Positions 1-6,281 of a stretch of DNA of 11,536 nt are shown one piece after another. Position 1 is the stretch's first letter; each line of letters starts with the position of its first letter. Both the position numbers and the translations under genes were made by a program. Below the pieces are notes generated by a model, which was given only the letters and a program-made list of their open reading frames with translations, was not told where the DNA came from and did no database searches. The stretch is taken from positions 1 through 11,536 of the forward strand of contig JASLAA010000111.1 of the NCBI GenBank assembly GCA_030147325.1, read 5' to 3'. The DNA is from Arthrobacter sp. (GTDB lineage Bacteria; Actinomycetota; Actinomycetes; Actinomycetales; Micrococcaceae).

Positions 1-668
1 TCGGCCTCCAGCCACTGCGCGAGCCTCTCGGCGTACGGCGACTGCAGGCCGGATTCCTCGAGCGCGAAGTGCAGGGCCTGGAAGCGCTCCGGGTTGAAGG
101 CGCGGTCGTAGTACAGCTTGGACGCGCTCCACGCGTCTCCCGTGCCGGGGTCCCGCGCGGGGTCGGACGCCGCCTCGAACGCCTCCACGGCGACGCGGTG
201 CGCCATGATGTGGTCGGGGTGCGGGTAGCCGCCGTTCTCGTCGTAGCTGATGATCACGTGCGGACGGAACTCCCTCACGAGCTTCACGAGCGGCGCGGCC
301 GCATGCTCGAGGGGCTGGAGCGCGAAACAGCCGAAGGGCAGGTCCGGGAGCGGGTCGCCCTCGGGCAGGCCGGAGTCCGTGAAGCCGAGCCACCGCTGCT
401 GCACGCCGAGCTCGGCGACGGCACGGTCCATCTCGATCCGGCGCAGGCCGGGGAGGTCGCGCTTGCCGTGGGGGTCGTCATCCATCGCCGCATTCAGGAT
501 GTCGCCGCGTTCGCCTCCGGTGCAGGTCGCGACCATCACCTCGGCTCCCGCCGCGACATAGGATGCCATCGTGGCGGCACCCTTGCTCGATTCGTCGTCC
601 GGGTGGGCGTGGACCGCGAGGAGGCGGAAGCCCTCACGCGACACGCGGGGATGATCCTGGCTTGGCAA
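1..668 (-). CDS. mca: Mycothiol S-conjugate amidase Mca (3' end beyond window)
   Basis: Zinc hydrolase that cleaves mycothiol S-conjugates to a mercapturic acid and GlcN-inositol, detoxifying electrophiles and antibiotics in the cytosol. The 222 visible codons match the family from the N-terminus: AHPDDESSKGAAT (residues 21-33, metal ligands expected at H22 and D25), TGGERGDILN (50-59), WLGFTDSGLPEGD (93-105), and YDENGGYPHPDH (142-153) with the third metal-binding histidine. The family is about 290-300 residues, so roughly a quarter is missing past base 1. The TGGERG..LN and DENGGYPHPDH blocks fit Mca better than the related deacetylase MshB. Start: AGGAG (bases 679-675) lies 6 nt before TTG at 668 and 3 nt before GTG at 671; I prefer TTG, and the two differ by one residue. 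It is divergent from the DUF4307 gene with only 70 bp between them. Identification is confident, the exact start is not. Confidence 0.93.
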   Translation of the reverse strand, partial: MPSQDHPRVSREGFRLLAVHAHPDDESSKGAATMASYVAAGAEVMVATCTGGERGDILNAAMDDDPHGKRDLPGLRRIEMDRAVAELGVQQRWLGFTDSGLPEGDPLPDLPFGCFALQPLEHAAAPLVKLVREFRPHVIISYDENGGYPHPDHIMAHRVAVEAFEAASDPARDPGTGDAWSASKLYYDRAFNPERFQALHFALEESGLQSPYAERLAQWLEA

Positions 669-726
669 CACGTGCTCCTGGCTCTTCGGGGGGAGCGGCC
701 GGACATGGGCCGCCCGGGGCGGACGG

Positions 727-738
727 TAAAATGGGAGC
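727..738 (+). promoter_or_regulatory. -10 element of a probable leaderless promoter for the DUF4307 gene
   Basis: TAAAAT (727-732) is followed by exactly 6 nt and then GTG at 739. A TANNNT box about 6-7 nt before a start codon is the signature of leaderless mRNAs in actinobacteria, with transcription starting at the G of GTG. The GGAG at 734-737 is only 1 nt from GTG, too close to act as a ribosome binding site. No good -35 box is visible. On the minus strand TACCGT (728-723) overlaps it and could serve mca, but that is weak. Confidence 0.6.
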
Positions 739-1173
739 GTGAGCTCCGCCTATACGCCAACACCAAGAGTAGCCAATCGGTACGGCACCCCAAAGCCGAG
801 GCAACCGATGGGTCGCATCCGGATGCTGGTCATCGCCGTCCTCCTCGCCGCAGTCGCAGCTGCAGGTGCCGTGGCCCTCACCACGGGCAGCCCCGAGGTC
901 TCCTCGAAGGACGTCGGGTTCTCCCTCACCGATGACGGCCGGGCCGGCGTCGATTTCGAGCTCACCAAGGACCGCTCGGCCACGGCCCAGTGCGCCGTAC
1001 AGGTGCTGAGCGAGAACTACGCGGTGGTCGGCTGGAAGGTCGTCACGGTTGGCCCGAACGGCGCCGACGAGGGCGTCAACGACGGCGACACCACGGCGCA
1101 CCGCACGGAAGTCCGCACCGATTCCCCTGCCGTCTCCGGCGGGGTGAACGCCTGCTGGATCGTCGGGGACTGA
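739..1173 (+). CDS. DUF4307 single-pass membrane protein
   Basis: 144-residue protein of unknown function. A short cytosolic N-terminus contains VANRYGTPK (11-19), a membrane segment spans about residues 28-48, and an extracytoplasmic domain contains SSKDVGFSLTDD, AQCAVQVLSENYAVVGWKVVTVG and a terminal NACWIVGD. C85 and C139 are the only two cysteines and lie outside the membrane, so a disulphide is possible. This pattern and the position between mca and greA match DUF4307 proteins of actinobacteria (the M. tuberculosis equivalent lies between greA and mca). The GTG at 739 is chosen because the RYG motif belongs to the family N-terminus; an internal ATG at 808 has GAGG 6 nt upstream but would remove that motif. 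Role unknown; the name rests on recalled family pattern, not on a search. Confidence 0.8.
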   Translation: MSSAYTPTPRVANRYGTPKPRQPMGRIRMLVIAVLLAAVAAAGAVALTTGSPEVSSKDVGFSLTDDGRAGVDFELTKDRSATAQCAVQVLSENYAVVGWKVVTVGPNGADEGVNDGDTTAHRTEVRTDSPAVSGGVNACWIVGD

Positions 1174-1191
1174 CCGGGCCGGGCGGGCTCC

Positions 1192-1220
1192 TTGGGTTCT
1201 GGCGCCCGCCGCTCTAGAAT
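1192..1220 (+). promoter_or_regulatory. Sigma-70-type promoter for greA
   Basis: TTGGGT (1192-1197), a 17-nt spacer and TAGAAT (1215-1220). Transcription would begin near 1227, giving a greA leader of about 150 nt. It lies after the DUF4307 stop and upstream of the leader hairpin. I see no comparable -35/-10 pair between the hairpin and the greA start. Confidence 0.6.
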
Positions 1221-1234
1221 GAACGGATACGTAT

Positions 1235-1290
1235 CGCCCCGCTTCACCGGCGTACCGGCAAACCGGTCCCATGAGGCGGGGTGTTTTCTT
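1235..1290 (+). terminator. Terminator-like hairpin in the greA leader
   Basis: Bases 1235-1246 pair with 1272-1283 over 12 continuous positions (two G-U), enclosing a second 5-bp hairpin with a CAAA loop (ACCGG 1254-1258 with CCGGT 1263-1267). TTTTCTT follows directly at 1284-1290. This is the layout of an intrinsic terminator, which is unusual here because most terminators in such genomes lack a U tract. It lies inside the predicted greA leader, so it either attenuates greA or simply ends DUF4307 transcripts. Confidence 0.65.
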
Positions 1291-1376
1291 GCCGAGGTGG
1301 TGGTGACCCGACGCCCCGGCAGGTGACCAAGTGCCTCCATCGAACCGGATGGTGGCCGTACCTAAGGAGTAATCCC

Positions 1377-1868
1377 GTGTCCACGAACAGCGCACCCGTC
1401 GCCTGGCTCACGCAGGAGTCCTACAACCGGCTCAAGAGCGAGCTGGAACACCTCTCCGGCCCGGGCCGTACCGAGATCGTCGCCCGCATCGAGCAGGCAC
1501 GCTCCGAGGGCGACCTCAAGGAGAACGGTGGCTACCACGCGGCCAAGGAGGAGCAGGGCAAGGCCGAGGCCCGGATCCGCCAGCTCACCCACCTGCTGGA
1601 GAACGCCCACGTGGGCGAGGCGCCTGCGGACAACGGGGTCGTCGAACCCGGCATGATGGTGTCCGCCAAGATCGCGGGCGACGTCGAGAACTTCCTGCTC
1701 GGCAGCCGTGAGGTGGCCGGCGACACCGACATCGACGTCTACAGCGAGAAGTCTCCGCTCGGCGCGGCGATCCAGGGCAAGCAGGCGGGCGACGTCGTCA
1801 CCTACTCGGCACCCAACGGCAAGCAGATCACCGTCGAGATCATCTCGGCCACGCCCTACGCGGGCTGA
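1377..1868 (+). CDS. greA: Transcription elongation factor GreA
   Basis: 163-residue factor that enters the RNA polymerase secondary channel and stimulates cleavage of backtracked transcripts. The N-terminal coiled-coil hairpin (about residues 11-85) ends in the tip sequence EGDLKENGGYHAAKEEQ; D46 and E49 correspond to the acidic pair that helps hold Mg2+ at the active site. The C-terminal FKBP-like domain (about 90-163) contains SEKSPLGAAIQGKQAGDVV, the typical end of the family. Length is normal. The GTG start at 1377 is well supported by AAGGAG at 1364-1369 with a 7-nt gap. It follows DUF4307 after a 203-bp spacer holding a promoter and a terminator-like hairpin, so it is probably transcribed partly on its own. 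It converges with the rhomboid gene, with 22 bp between the stops. Confidence 0.96.
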   Translation: MSTNSAPVAWLTQESYNRLKSELEHLSGPGRTEIVARIEQARSEGDLKENGGYHAAKEEQGKAEARIRQLTHLLENAHVGEAPADNGVVEPGMMVSAKIAGDVENFLLGSREVAGDTDIDVYSEKSPLGAAIQGKQAGDVVTYSAPNGKQITVEIISATPYAG

Positions 1869-1890
1869 GGCTTCCAGCAGGTCGAACCGG

Positions 1891-2490
1891 CTACGAGCCG
1901 GCCGAGAAGCGGTCCGTCCCCTCCGGGACGGGCCGCTTCCGCTTGAGCAGGAAAGCGGCGAGGATCCCGCCGAGCGCCCCGAAGAGATGTGCCTGCCAGG
2001 AGATGTTCGATCCCACCGTGGGCAGGACCCCCCACAGGATGGATCCGTAGGCGCCGAACAGGACCACGGCGAGGACGATCTGCTTCCAGTCACGGTTGTA
2101 GAAGCCACGGGTGACCAGGTAGGTGAACAGGCCGAAGACCACACCCGATGCTCCGATGGTCAGCCCTCCCCCGAAGATCCAGGTCCCGACGCCGGAGGTG
2201 AGCCAGCTGGTACCGACCGCCAGGGCGAACCGTCGTGCTCCCTCGAGGAACACGAGGAACCCCAGGACCAGCAGCGGGAAGGTGTTGCCGGCCAGGTGCT
2301 CGACCCCGCCGTGCAGCAGCGGCGCGAAGAGGACGCCGTCGAGCCCGTCCGCCTGGCGCGGCGCGATCCCGAGGTTCCGCACGAGCGCGTTCCCGAGGAG
2401 GACATCGAGCAGGAACACGGCCCACAGCACGGCCACCAGCCCGACGACGGTGACCAGCCCGGTTCGGGCCCGGTGTGCGAGGAGTCCCAT
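1891..2490 (-). CDS. Rhomboid family intramembrane serine protease
   Basis: 199-residue polytopic protein that should cleave membrane-spanning substrates within the bilayer. Rhomboid hallmarks are present: HGGVEHLAGN (60-69, the HxxxxHxxxN helix), GASG (113-116) with catalytic Ser115, and SWQAHLFGALGG (164-175) with catalytic His168. About six membrane segments can be drawn, the basic form of the family. The basic C-tail KRKRPVPEGTDRFSAGS follows the last helix. The ATG at 2490 starts 3 bp after the ilvA stop, so it is very probably the last gene of the ilvA transcript. The ribosome site is weak (AGGG inside the end of ilvA), consistent with coupled translation. No substrate can be inferred. 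Both catalytic residues are present, so it should be active. Confidence 0.92.
   Translation of the reverse strand: MGLLAHRARTGLVTVVGLVAVLWAVFLLDVLLGNALVRNLGIAPRQADGLDGVLFAPLLHGGVEHLAGNTFPLLVLGFLVFLEGARRFALAVGTSWLTSGVGTWIFGGGLTIGASGVVFGLFTYLVTRGFYNRDWKQIVLAVVLFGAYGSILWGVLPTVGSNISWQAHLFGALGGILAAFLLKRKRPVPEGTDRFSAGS
1906..1939. terminator. 15-bp hairpin between convergent greA and rhomboid genes
   Basis: Bases 1906-1920 pair with 1925-1939 (15 bp, one G-U) around a CTCC loop. There is no U tract on either strand. It begins 38 bases after the greA stop and lies within the last codons of the rhomboid gene, so it would end greA transcripts. On the other strand it precedes the rhomboid stop codon, so it would have to be read through there or act after the stop as a 3' barrier. 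Confidence 0.55.
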
Positions 2491-2493
2491 GGT

Positions 2494-3867
2494 TCAGCCC
2501 TGGATGACGACCGGCTGGAAGCCCTCCGCGCGCAGGTTGCTCAGGACCTGCTCGCAGTGCTCGTCGCCCTTGGTCTCCATGTTGATGGTGATCGCCACGT
2601 CTCCCATGCTGATGGATCCGCCCACCCTGGTGTGATCCACACCGGTGACGTTGGCGTCGGACTCCGCGATGATGCGCGAGATCGTCGCGAGGGACCCCGG
2701 GCGGTCGTCGAGCAGCATGCGGACCACGAGGAAGCGTCCGGCGGCCGCGAGACCACGCTGGATGACCTTCAGCATCAGCATCGGGTCGATGTTGCCGCCC
2801 GACAGGACCACGACGGTATTGCCCGGCTGCGCGCCGTCCTGGGTGAGCGTGCCGTCCAGGAGGGCGGCGACGCCGACGGCGCCTGCGGGCTCCACGACCA
2901 TCTTGGAGCGTTCGAGCAGGAAGATCAGCGCCCGCGCGAGCGAGTCCTCGCTCACGGTCACGACGTCGTCCACGAGCTCGCGGATGATCGAGAACGGAAG
3001 CTGGCCCGGGCGTCCGACGGCGATCCCGTCCGCGATCGTCGAGACCTTGGTCAGCGGTACGAGCGCATCCGCGGCGAGGGACGGCGGATAGGCGGCCGCG
3101 TTCTCGGCCTGGACACCGATGATCCGGATCTCGCGACCGAGTTCCTTCGCGCGGGCCTTGACCGCCACGGCGACACCGGCGAGCAGCCCACCACCGCCGA
3201 CCCCCATGAGGATCGTGTCGACGTCCGGCACCTGCTCGAGGATCTCGAGCCCGACGGTCCCCTGTCCCGCGACGACGTCGACGTTGTCGAAGGGGTGGAC
3301 GAACACGGCCCCCGTCTCGTCCGCGTACTTCTTCGCCTCGGCGAGGGCCTCGTCGACGTTGTGGCCGTGCAGTACCACCTCGGCCCCGTGTCCGCGGGTC
3401 GCGGCGAGCTTGGGCAGAGCCACCCCGAGGGGCATGTAGATGCGCGCCGAGATGCCCAGGCGGGCAGCGGCGACGGCCACTCCCTGCGCGTGGTTGCCTG
3501 CGGAGGCGGCCACCACCCCGCCGGCACGTTCGGCCGCGGACAGCTTGGCCATCCGGTTGTAGGCCCCTCGGACCTTGAAGGACCCGGCACGCTGGAGGTT
3601 CTCGCACTTGAAGGACACCGTGGACCCCGTCAGCCGGCCCAGGGCTCGGGACTGCTCGATCGGTGTACGGGCGACCACCCCCTCGAGCAGGCGGTGTGCG
3701 GCTTCGACGTCGGCGAGGGTCACCGGAAGGCCCGGCGCTGCGACTGCGGTCGGCGCCGTCCCGGCAGCGTCGGGAGTGGCGGGGAGCCCGGCGGGGACCG
3801 GGCCGGAGAGGGTTTCGGAAGTGGTGTCCGCGGGGTTTCCGGGGACTGCCACGGTCTGTTCTGTCAC
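2494..3867 (-). CDS. ilvA: Threonine ammonia-lyase (threonine dehydratase) with C-terminal ACT domain
   Basis: PLP enzyme converting L-threonine to 2-oxobutanoate and ammonia, the first committed step to isoleucine. In 457 residues: a Pro/Ala-rich lead (1-48), the PLP fold type II core with GSFKVRGAYN (95-104; K98 forms the Schiff base), SAGNHAQG (122-129), the glycine loop VGGGGL (223-228) and the SGGNID segment (356-361), then one ACT domain (about 377-457, starting RFLVVRMLLDDRPGSLATIS). One ACT domain and about 410 residues without the lead fit the short IlvA/TdcB-like class, so feedback by isoleucine is possible but not provable here. GTG at 3867 overlaps the upstream stop codon as GTGA, so translation is probably coupled. 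The 48-residue lead is longer than usual, but the first in-frame GTG nearer the core has no ribosome site. Confidence 0.94.
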   Translation of the reverse strand: MTEQTVAVPGNPADTTSETLSGPVPAGLPATPDAAGTAPTAVAAPGLPVTLADVEAAHRLLEGVVARTPIEQSRALGRLTGSTVSFKCENLQRAGSFKVRGAYNRMAKLSAAERAGGVVAASAGNHAQGVAVAAARLGISARIYMPLGVALPKLAATRGHGAEVVLHGHNVDEALAEAKKYADETGAVFVHPFDNVDVVAGQGTVGLEILEQVPDVDTILMGVGGGGLLAGVAVAVKARAKELGREIRIIGVQAENAAAYPPSLAADALVPLTKVSTIADGIAVGRPGQLPFSIIRELVDDVVTVSEDSLARALIFLLERSKMVVEPAGAVGVAALLDGTLTQDGAQPGNTVVVLSGGNIDPMLMLKVIQRGLAAAGRFLVVRMLLDDRPGSLATISRIIAESDANVTGVDHTRVGGSISMGDVAITINMETKGDEHCEQVLSNLRAEGFQPVVIQG

Positions 3868-5192
3868 TGGGAGGTCTCTTCCTGGAGGGCTGGCGCCGGC
3901 GGGGCGGCGTGGGGTTCCGGGGTGCTGGCCGGCGGGGGCGGGGGCTCGTGCCCCGCCGTCGCCGGCCTGCTAATCCCGGAGCCCGTTCCGGGCCGGCGCT
4001 CGTGCGCGACCTCCGGATCGTACTCCCAGGCACGGTGGGCGATGTAGCGCACGGAGGTATTGAGGACCGCCAGCAGCGGAACGGAGAACAGTGCACCGGG
4101 AATGCCGGCCACCAGTGTTCCGCCGGCCACCGCGAGCACGACGGCGAGCGGGTGCAGGGCGACGGCGGGTCCCATGATGAGTGGCTGGAGCACATGGCCC
4201 TCGAGCTGCTGTACCAGCAGGACGATGGCGAGCATCACCAGCGCGTTGACCCAGCCGTTGGCGACGAGCGCGAGGAGGACGGCGACCGATCCCGTGGCGA
4301 GCGCGCCGACGATGGGGATGAAGGAGCCGAGGAAGACCAGGACGCCGAGCGGCAGGGCGAGCGGCACACCGATGATGGCCGCACCCACCCCGATTCCGAT
4401 GGCGTCCACGGCTGCTACCAGCATCTGGACCCTGACGTAGCTGGCCATGGACATCCAGCCCCTGCGGCCTGCGCCGTCGACGGCCGCTCGCGCCCGGAGG
4501 GGCGCCAGGCCCACGACGAACCGCCAGATACGGCCGCCGTCGAGCAGGAAGAAGATCAGTGCGAAGACGGTCAGCAGGGTGCCTGCAGCGACGTGGCCCG
4601 CGGTCGAGCCGAAGGACAGGGCGCCGCTGAGGATCGATGCACTGTTGTTCTGGAGCGCGTCACCGAGGTCCCGCAGGTACTCGTCGATCTGTGTCGCGGT
4701 GAGTTGCAGGGGTCCCTGTGACAGCCAGTCCAGCAGCTGCTGGACCCCCTCGCGCGCCTCGCCCCACAGGCTTCCCAGCCCGAGGGCGAGCTGACTCCCC
4801 ACCAGCAGGAGAGCGGCGGAGATGAGCCCGAAGAACCCGACGAGCGTGACGGCCACGGCTGCACCGTTCGGCAGGCGCCGTCGGCGCAGGGCGTTCTTCA
4901 GTGGCATCAGCAGGGCTGCGACCAGCCCCGCGACCATGAGCGGGATGATCAGCAGGGACACCCGACTGAGCAGGTACACCAGCGCACCGCCGACGACGAT
5001 GACGAGCCCGAGCCGCCAGGACCAGGACGCCGCCACGCGGAGGGCGAAGGGCACATCCGTGCGGTCGTCGGTCCGCAGGGGTGGGCGCGCTCCGGCGGGC
5101 TGTTCGGGCAGCGGATCCGGCAGCGCCGCCGCACCCCGGCTCACGGCACGCTGGAGCGCGCGCTGTGGTTTCGCTCCGGGGAGACGCTGCAT
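3864..5192 (-). CDS. AI-2E/PerM family (UPF0118) polytopic membrane protein
   Basis: 442-residue membrane protein. The N-terminal 45 residues are basic and Pro-rich and cytosolic; paired helices occur at about 60-98, another at about 112-137, then a soluble stretch (140-195) and further helices through about 385. Family signatures are LVFLGSFIPIVGALATG (285-301), QQLEGHVLQPLIMG (328-341) and the PGALFSVPLLAVL end (365-377). Members include TqsA, linked to autoinducer-2 export, and Na+/H+ antiporters, so the substrate cannot be read from sequence. The C-terminal 50 residues are a Pro/Ala/Glu-rich tail after the last helix and probably disordered. ATG at 5192 has AAGGA with a 7-nt gap. It lies 37 bp after the aldose epimerase stop and overlaps ilvA by 4 nt, placing it inside one transcription unit. 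Confidence 0.9.
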   Translation of the reverse strand: MQRLPGAKPQRALQRAVSRGAAALPDPLPEQPAGARPPLRTDDRTDVPFALRVAASWSWRLGLVIVVGGALVYLLSRVSLLIIPLMVAGLVAALLMPLKNALRRRRLPNGAAVAVTLVGFFGLISAALLLVGSQLALGLGSLWGEAREGVQQLLDWLSQGPLQLTATQIDEYLRDLGDALQNNSASILSGALSFGSTAGHVAAGTLLTVFALIFFLLDGGRIWRFVVGLAPLRARAAVDGAGRRGWMSMASYVRVQMLVAAVDAIGIGVGAAIIGVPLALPLGVLVFLGSFIPIVGALATGSVAVLLALVANGWVNALVMLAIVLLVQQLEGHVLQPLIMGPAVALHPLAVVLAVAGGTLVAGIPGALFSVPLLAVLNTSVRYIAHRAWEYDPEVAHERRPGTGSGISRPATAGHEPPPPPASTPEPHAAPPAPALQEETSQ

Positions 5193-5229
5193 GGGCCAAT
5201 CCTTCCACAGAAGGCTTCGCGTCCCCCGA

Positions 5230-6144
5230 TCAGAGACGCGGGATGATGCCCCACGACGCGGAGAAGGACCCTGCCGGTTCGAGCCAGCGGAGGCCCTCGC
5301 CGGAGTTGAAGGCGTCCGCCGGTGCCGTCATCGGCTCGATCGCCACGGCTTTGCTGACCCCCGGGTAGATCGTGCTGATGTACACGTGGGCATAGGCGAA
5401 GGCAGGGTCGGCCCAGAGGGTCACGTCCCGACCGTCCGGTGCGGACAGGACGTGCTCGTGGCGGCCGGCGACGGTCTCGAGGTCGGCGAAGGCGGCGTCG
5501 AACTCGATGTCGTCGATGCGCTGTCCCGAGCGCAGGTCGAACTGGCCGGTCACGGCCGCCCGGCCGGTGGGGATCGACCGCTCGTCGGTCTCGAACACGG
5601 TTCCCGCTCTCACGGTCAGGGTGAGGTCCTCGGTCCTCACGTCGGAGATCTTGAGATAGGGGTGGGCGCCGAGGGCGAACGGCGCCGGGTCCTGGGACAG
5701 GTTGGTGAGCTCCTGGGTCACGGTGAGCTGCTCGTCGGTGAGCTCGTAGGTGGCCCGGTGGAGCAGGTGGAAGGGGTAGCCGTGCTGCGGGAAGATCTCG
5801 GCCTCGAGGACCACGTGGGAGGGTCCCGTCTCGACCGCCTGGTAGCCCGTGTTGCGCAGGAGCCCGTGCGTGGCATTGCCCTTCGAGGGCTCCGTGATGT
5901 CGAGCCGCTGCTCGGAGCCGTGCAGCGTCCAGCGGCCACCGGCAACCCGGTTGGGCCACGGTGCCAGCAGGATGCCGCCTCCACCGGCGGGGATGGCGTC
6001 GTCGCCCCAGGTCTCGGTCAGCGCGATGCCGTCGTACTCGTAGGACCGGAGGGCCGCAGCGAGGCTGGCGACGACGACGGTCGCACCGCCGGCCGTGAGG
6101 GTGTGGTTCGTACCGCTTGCCAGTCGTGGTCGGGCTGGAGTCAT
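5230..6144 (-). CDS. Aldose 1-epimerase family protein (GalM-like)
   Basis: 304-residue cytosolic beta-sandwich enzyme expected to interconvert alpha and beta anomers of galactose or another aldose. Visible active-site elements: WPNR (63-66), NATHG (90-94; H93), GAHPY (159-163; H161) and AIEPMTAPADAFNSG (268-282; E270, the general base by analogy with GalM). Length is normal for the family. Divergent placement from the galactose operon supports a role upstream of galactokinase, which needs alpha-galactose, but the family also includes glucose-6-phosphate epimerase relatives, so I give no symbol. ATG at 6144 has no ribosome site; instead TAGCAT lies exactly 6 nt upstream, indicating a leaderless message. 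It probably heads the transcript continuing into the AI-2E family gene, ilvA and rhomboid. Confidence 0.9.
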   Translation of the reverse strand: MTPARPRLASGTNHTLTAGGATVVVASLAAALRSYEYDGIALTETWGDDAIPAGGGGILLAPWPNRVAGGRWTLHGSEQRLDITEPSKGNATHGLLRNTGYQAVETGPSHVVLEAEIFPQHGYPFHLLHRATYELTDEQLTVTQELTNLSQDPAPFALGAHPYLKISDVRTEDLTLTVRAGTVFETDERSIPTGRAAVTGQFDLRSGQRIDDIEFDAAFADLETVAGRHEHVLSAPDGRDVTLWADPAFAYAHVYISTIYPGVSKAVAIEPMTAPADAFNSGEGLRWLEPAGSFSASWGIIPRL

Positions 6145-6178
6145 GAGGCGATGCTACCGCCGACGGTCGCGCCGTCAC
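6145..6178 (-). promoter_or_regulatory. Leaderless promoter of the aldose epimerase gene
   Basis: On the minus strand GTGACG (6178-6173), a 16-nt spacer and TAGCAT (6156-6151), then 6 nt to the ATG at 6144. An inverted repeat GACGG-N5-CCGTC (6162-6176) fills the space between the two boxes and reaches into the -35, so a repressor could act there. The box positions are seen; the function is inferred. Confidence 0.5.
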
Positions 6179-6207
6179 CGACCATGAAAGGAGGTGGCGG
6201 GAGTTGC

Positions 6208-6216
6208 TGTGATAGT
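6208..6216 (+). promoter_or_regulatory. Possible extended -10 promoter of the galactose operon
   Basis: TGTGATAGT reads as an extended -10 (TG, one base, then GATAGT at 6211-6216, 4 of 6 bases matching TATAAT). No good -35 lies upstream, as is common for extended -10 promoters. Transcription would start near 6223, inside the cluster of GTTCG half-sites, leaving a leader of about 60 nt before the regulator gene. Confidence 0.35.
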
Positions 6217-6220
6217 TTTT

Positions 6221-6267
6221 GTTCGATTCCGTCCGAACTCGTTCGGAACGATCGGAACGAGCATTCG
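6221..6267 (+). promoter_or_regulatory. Probable operator cluster for the DeoR-family regulator
   Basis: Repeated half-sites: GTTCG at 6221-6225 and 6241-6245 (exactly 20 bp apart), CGAAC at 6234-6238, and ATTCG at 6263-6267. These build CCGAAC-TC-GTTCGG (6233-6246) and the perfect palindrome TCGTTC-G-GAACGA (6239-6251). The 9-mer TCGGAACGA is also tandemly repeated (6243-6251, 6252-6260). GTTCG cores are typical of known DeoR-family operators such as that of GlpR. The position over the predicted transcription start suggests autorepression of the operon. Confidence 0.6.
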
Positions 6268-6281
6268 ACGGCAGGAGGATC

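Noticed and set aside
69..935. Plus-strand open frame of 288 codons opposite mca and running into the DUF4307 region
   Set aside because: It is antisense to mca, whose zinc motifs and family blocks are unmistakable, and it crosses the divergent promoter region; a composition artefact.
1219..1326. Possible leader peptide frame of about 35 codons starting at an ATG overlapping the greA -10 box
   Set aside because: The ATG lies before the predicted transcription start and has no ribosome site, and the frame shows no run of regulatory codons.
1708..4047. Open frame of 779 codons on the plus strand across the rhomboid and ilvA genes
   Set aside because: It is antisense to two genes with clear catalytic motifs, its composition is Arg/Asp/Glu/His-rich as expected from a GC-rich complement, and it has no recognisable domain. 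It is a high-GC shadow.
5218..5240. CGCGTC/GACGCG inverted repeat at the epimerase stop as a terminator before the AI-2E gene
   Set aside because: Only 6 bp with an 11-nt loop and no U tract; too weak to split the cluster with confidence.
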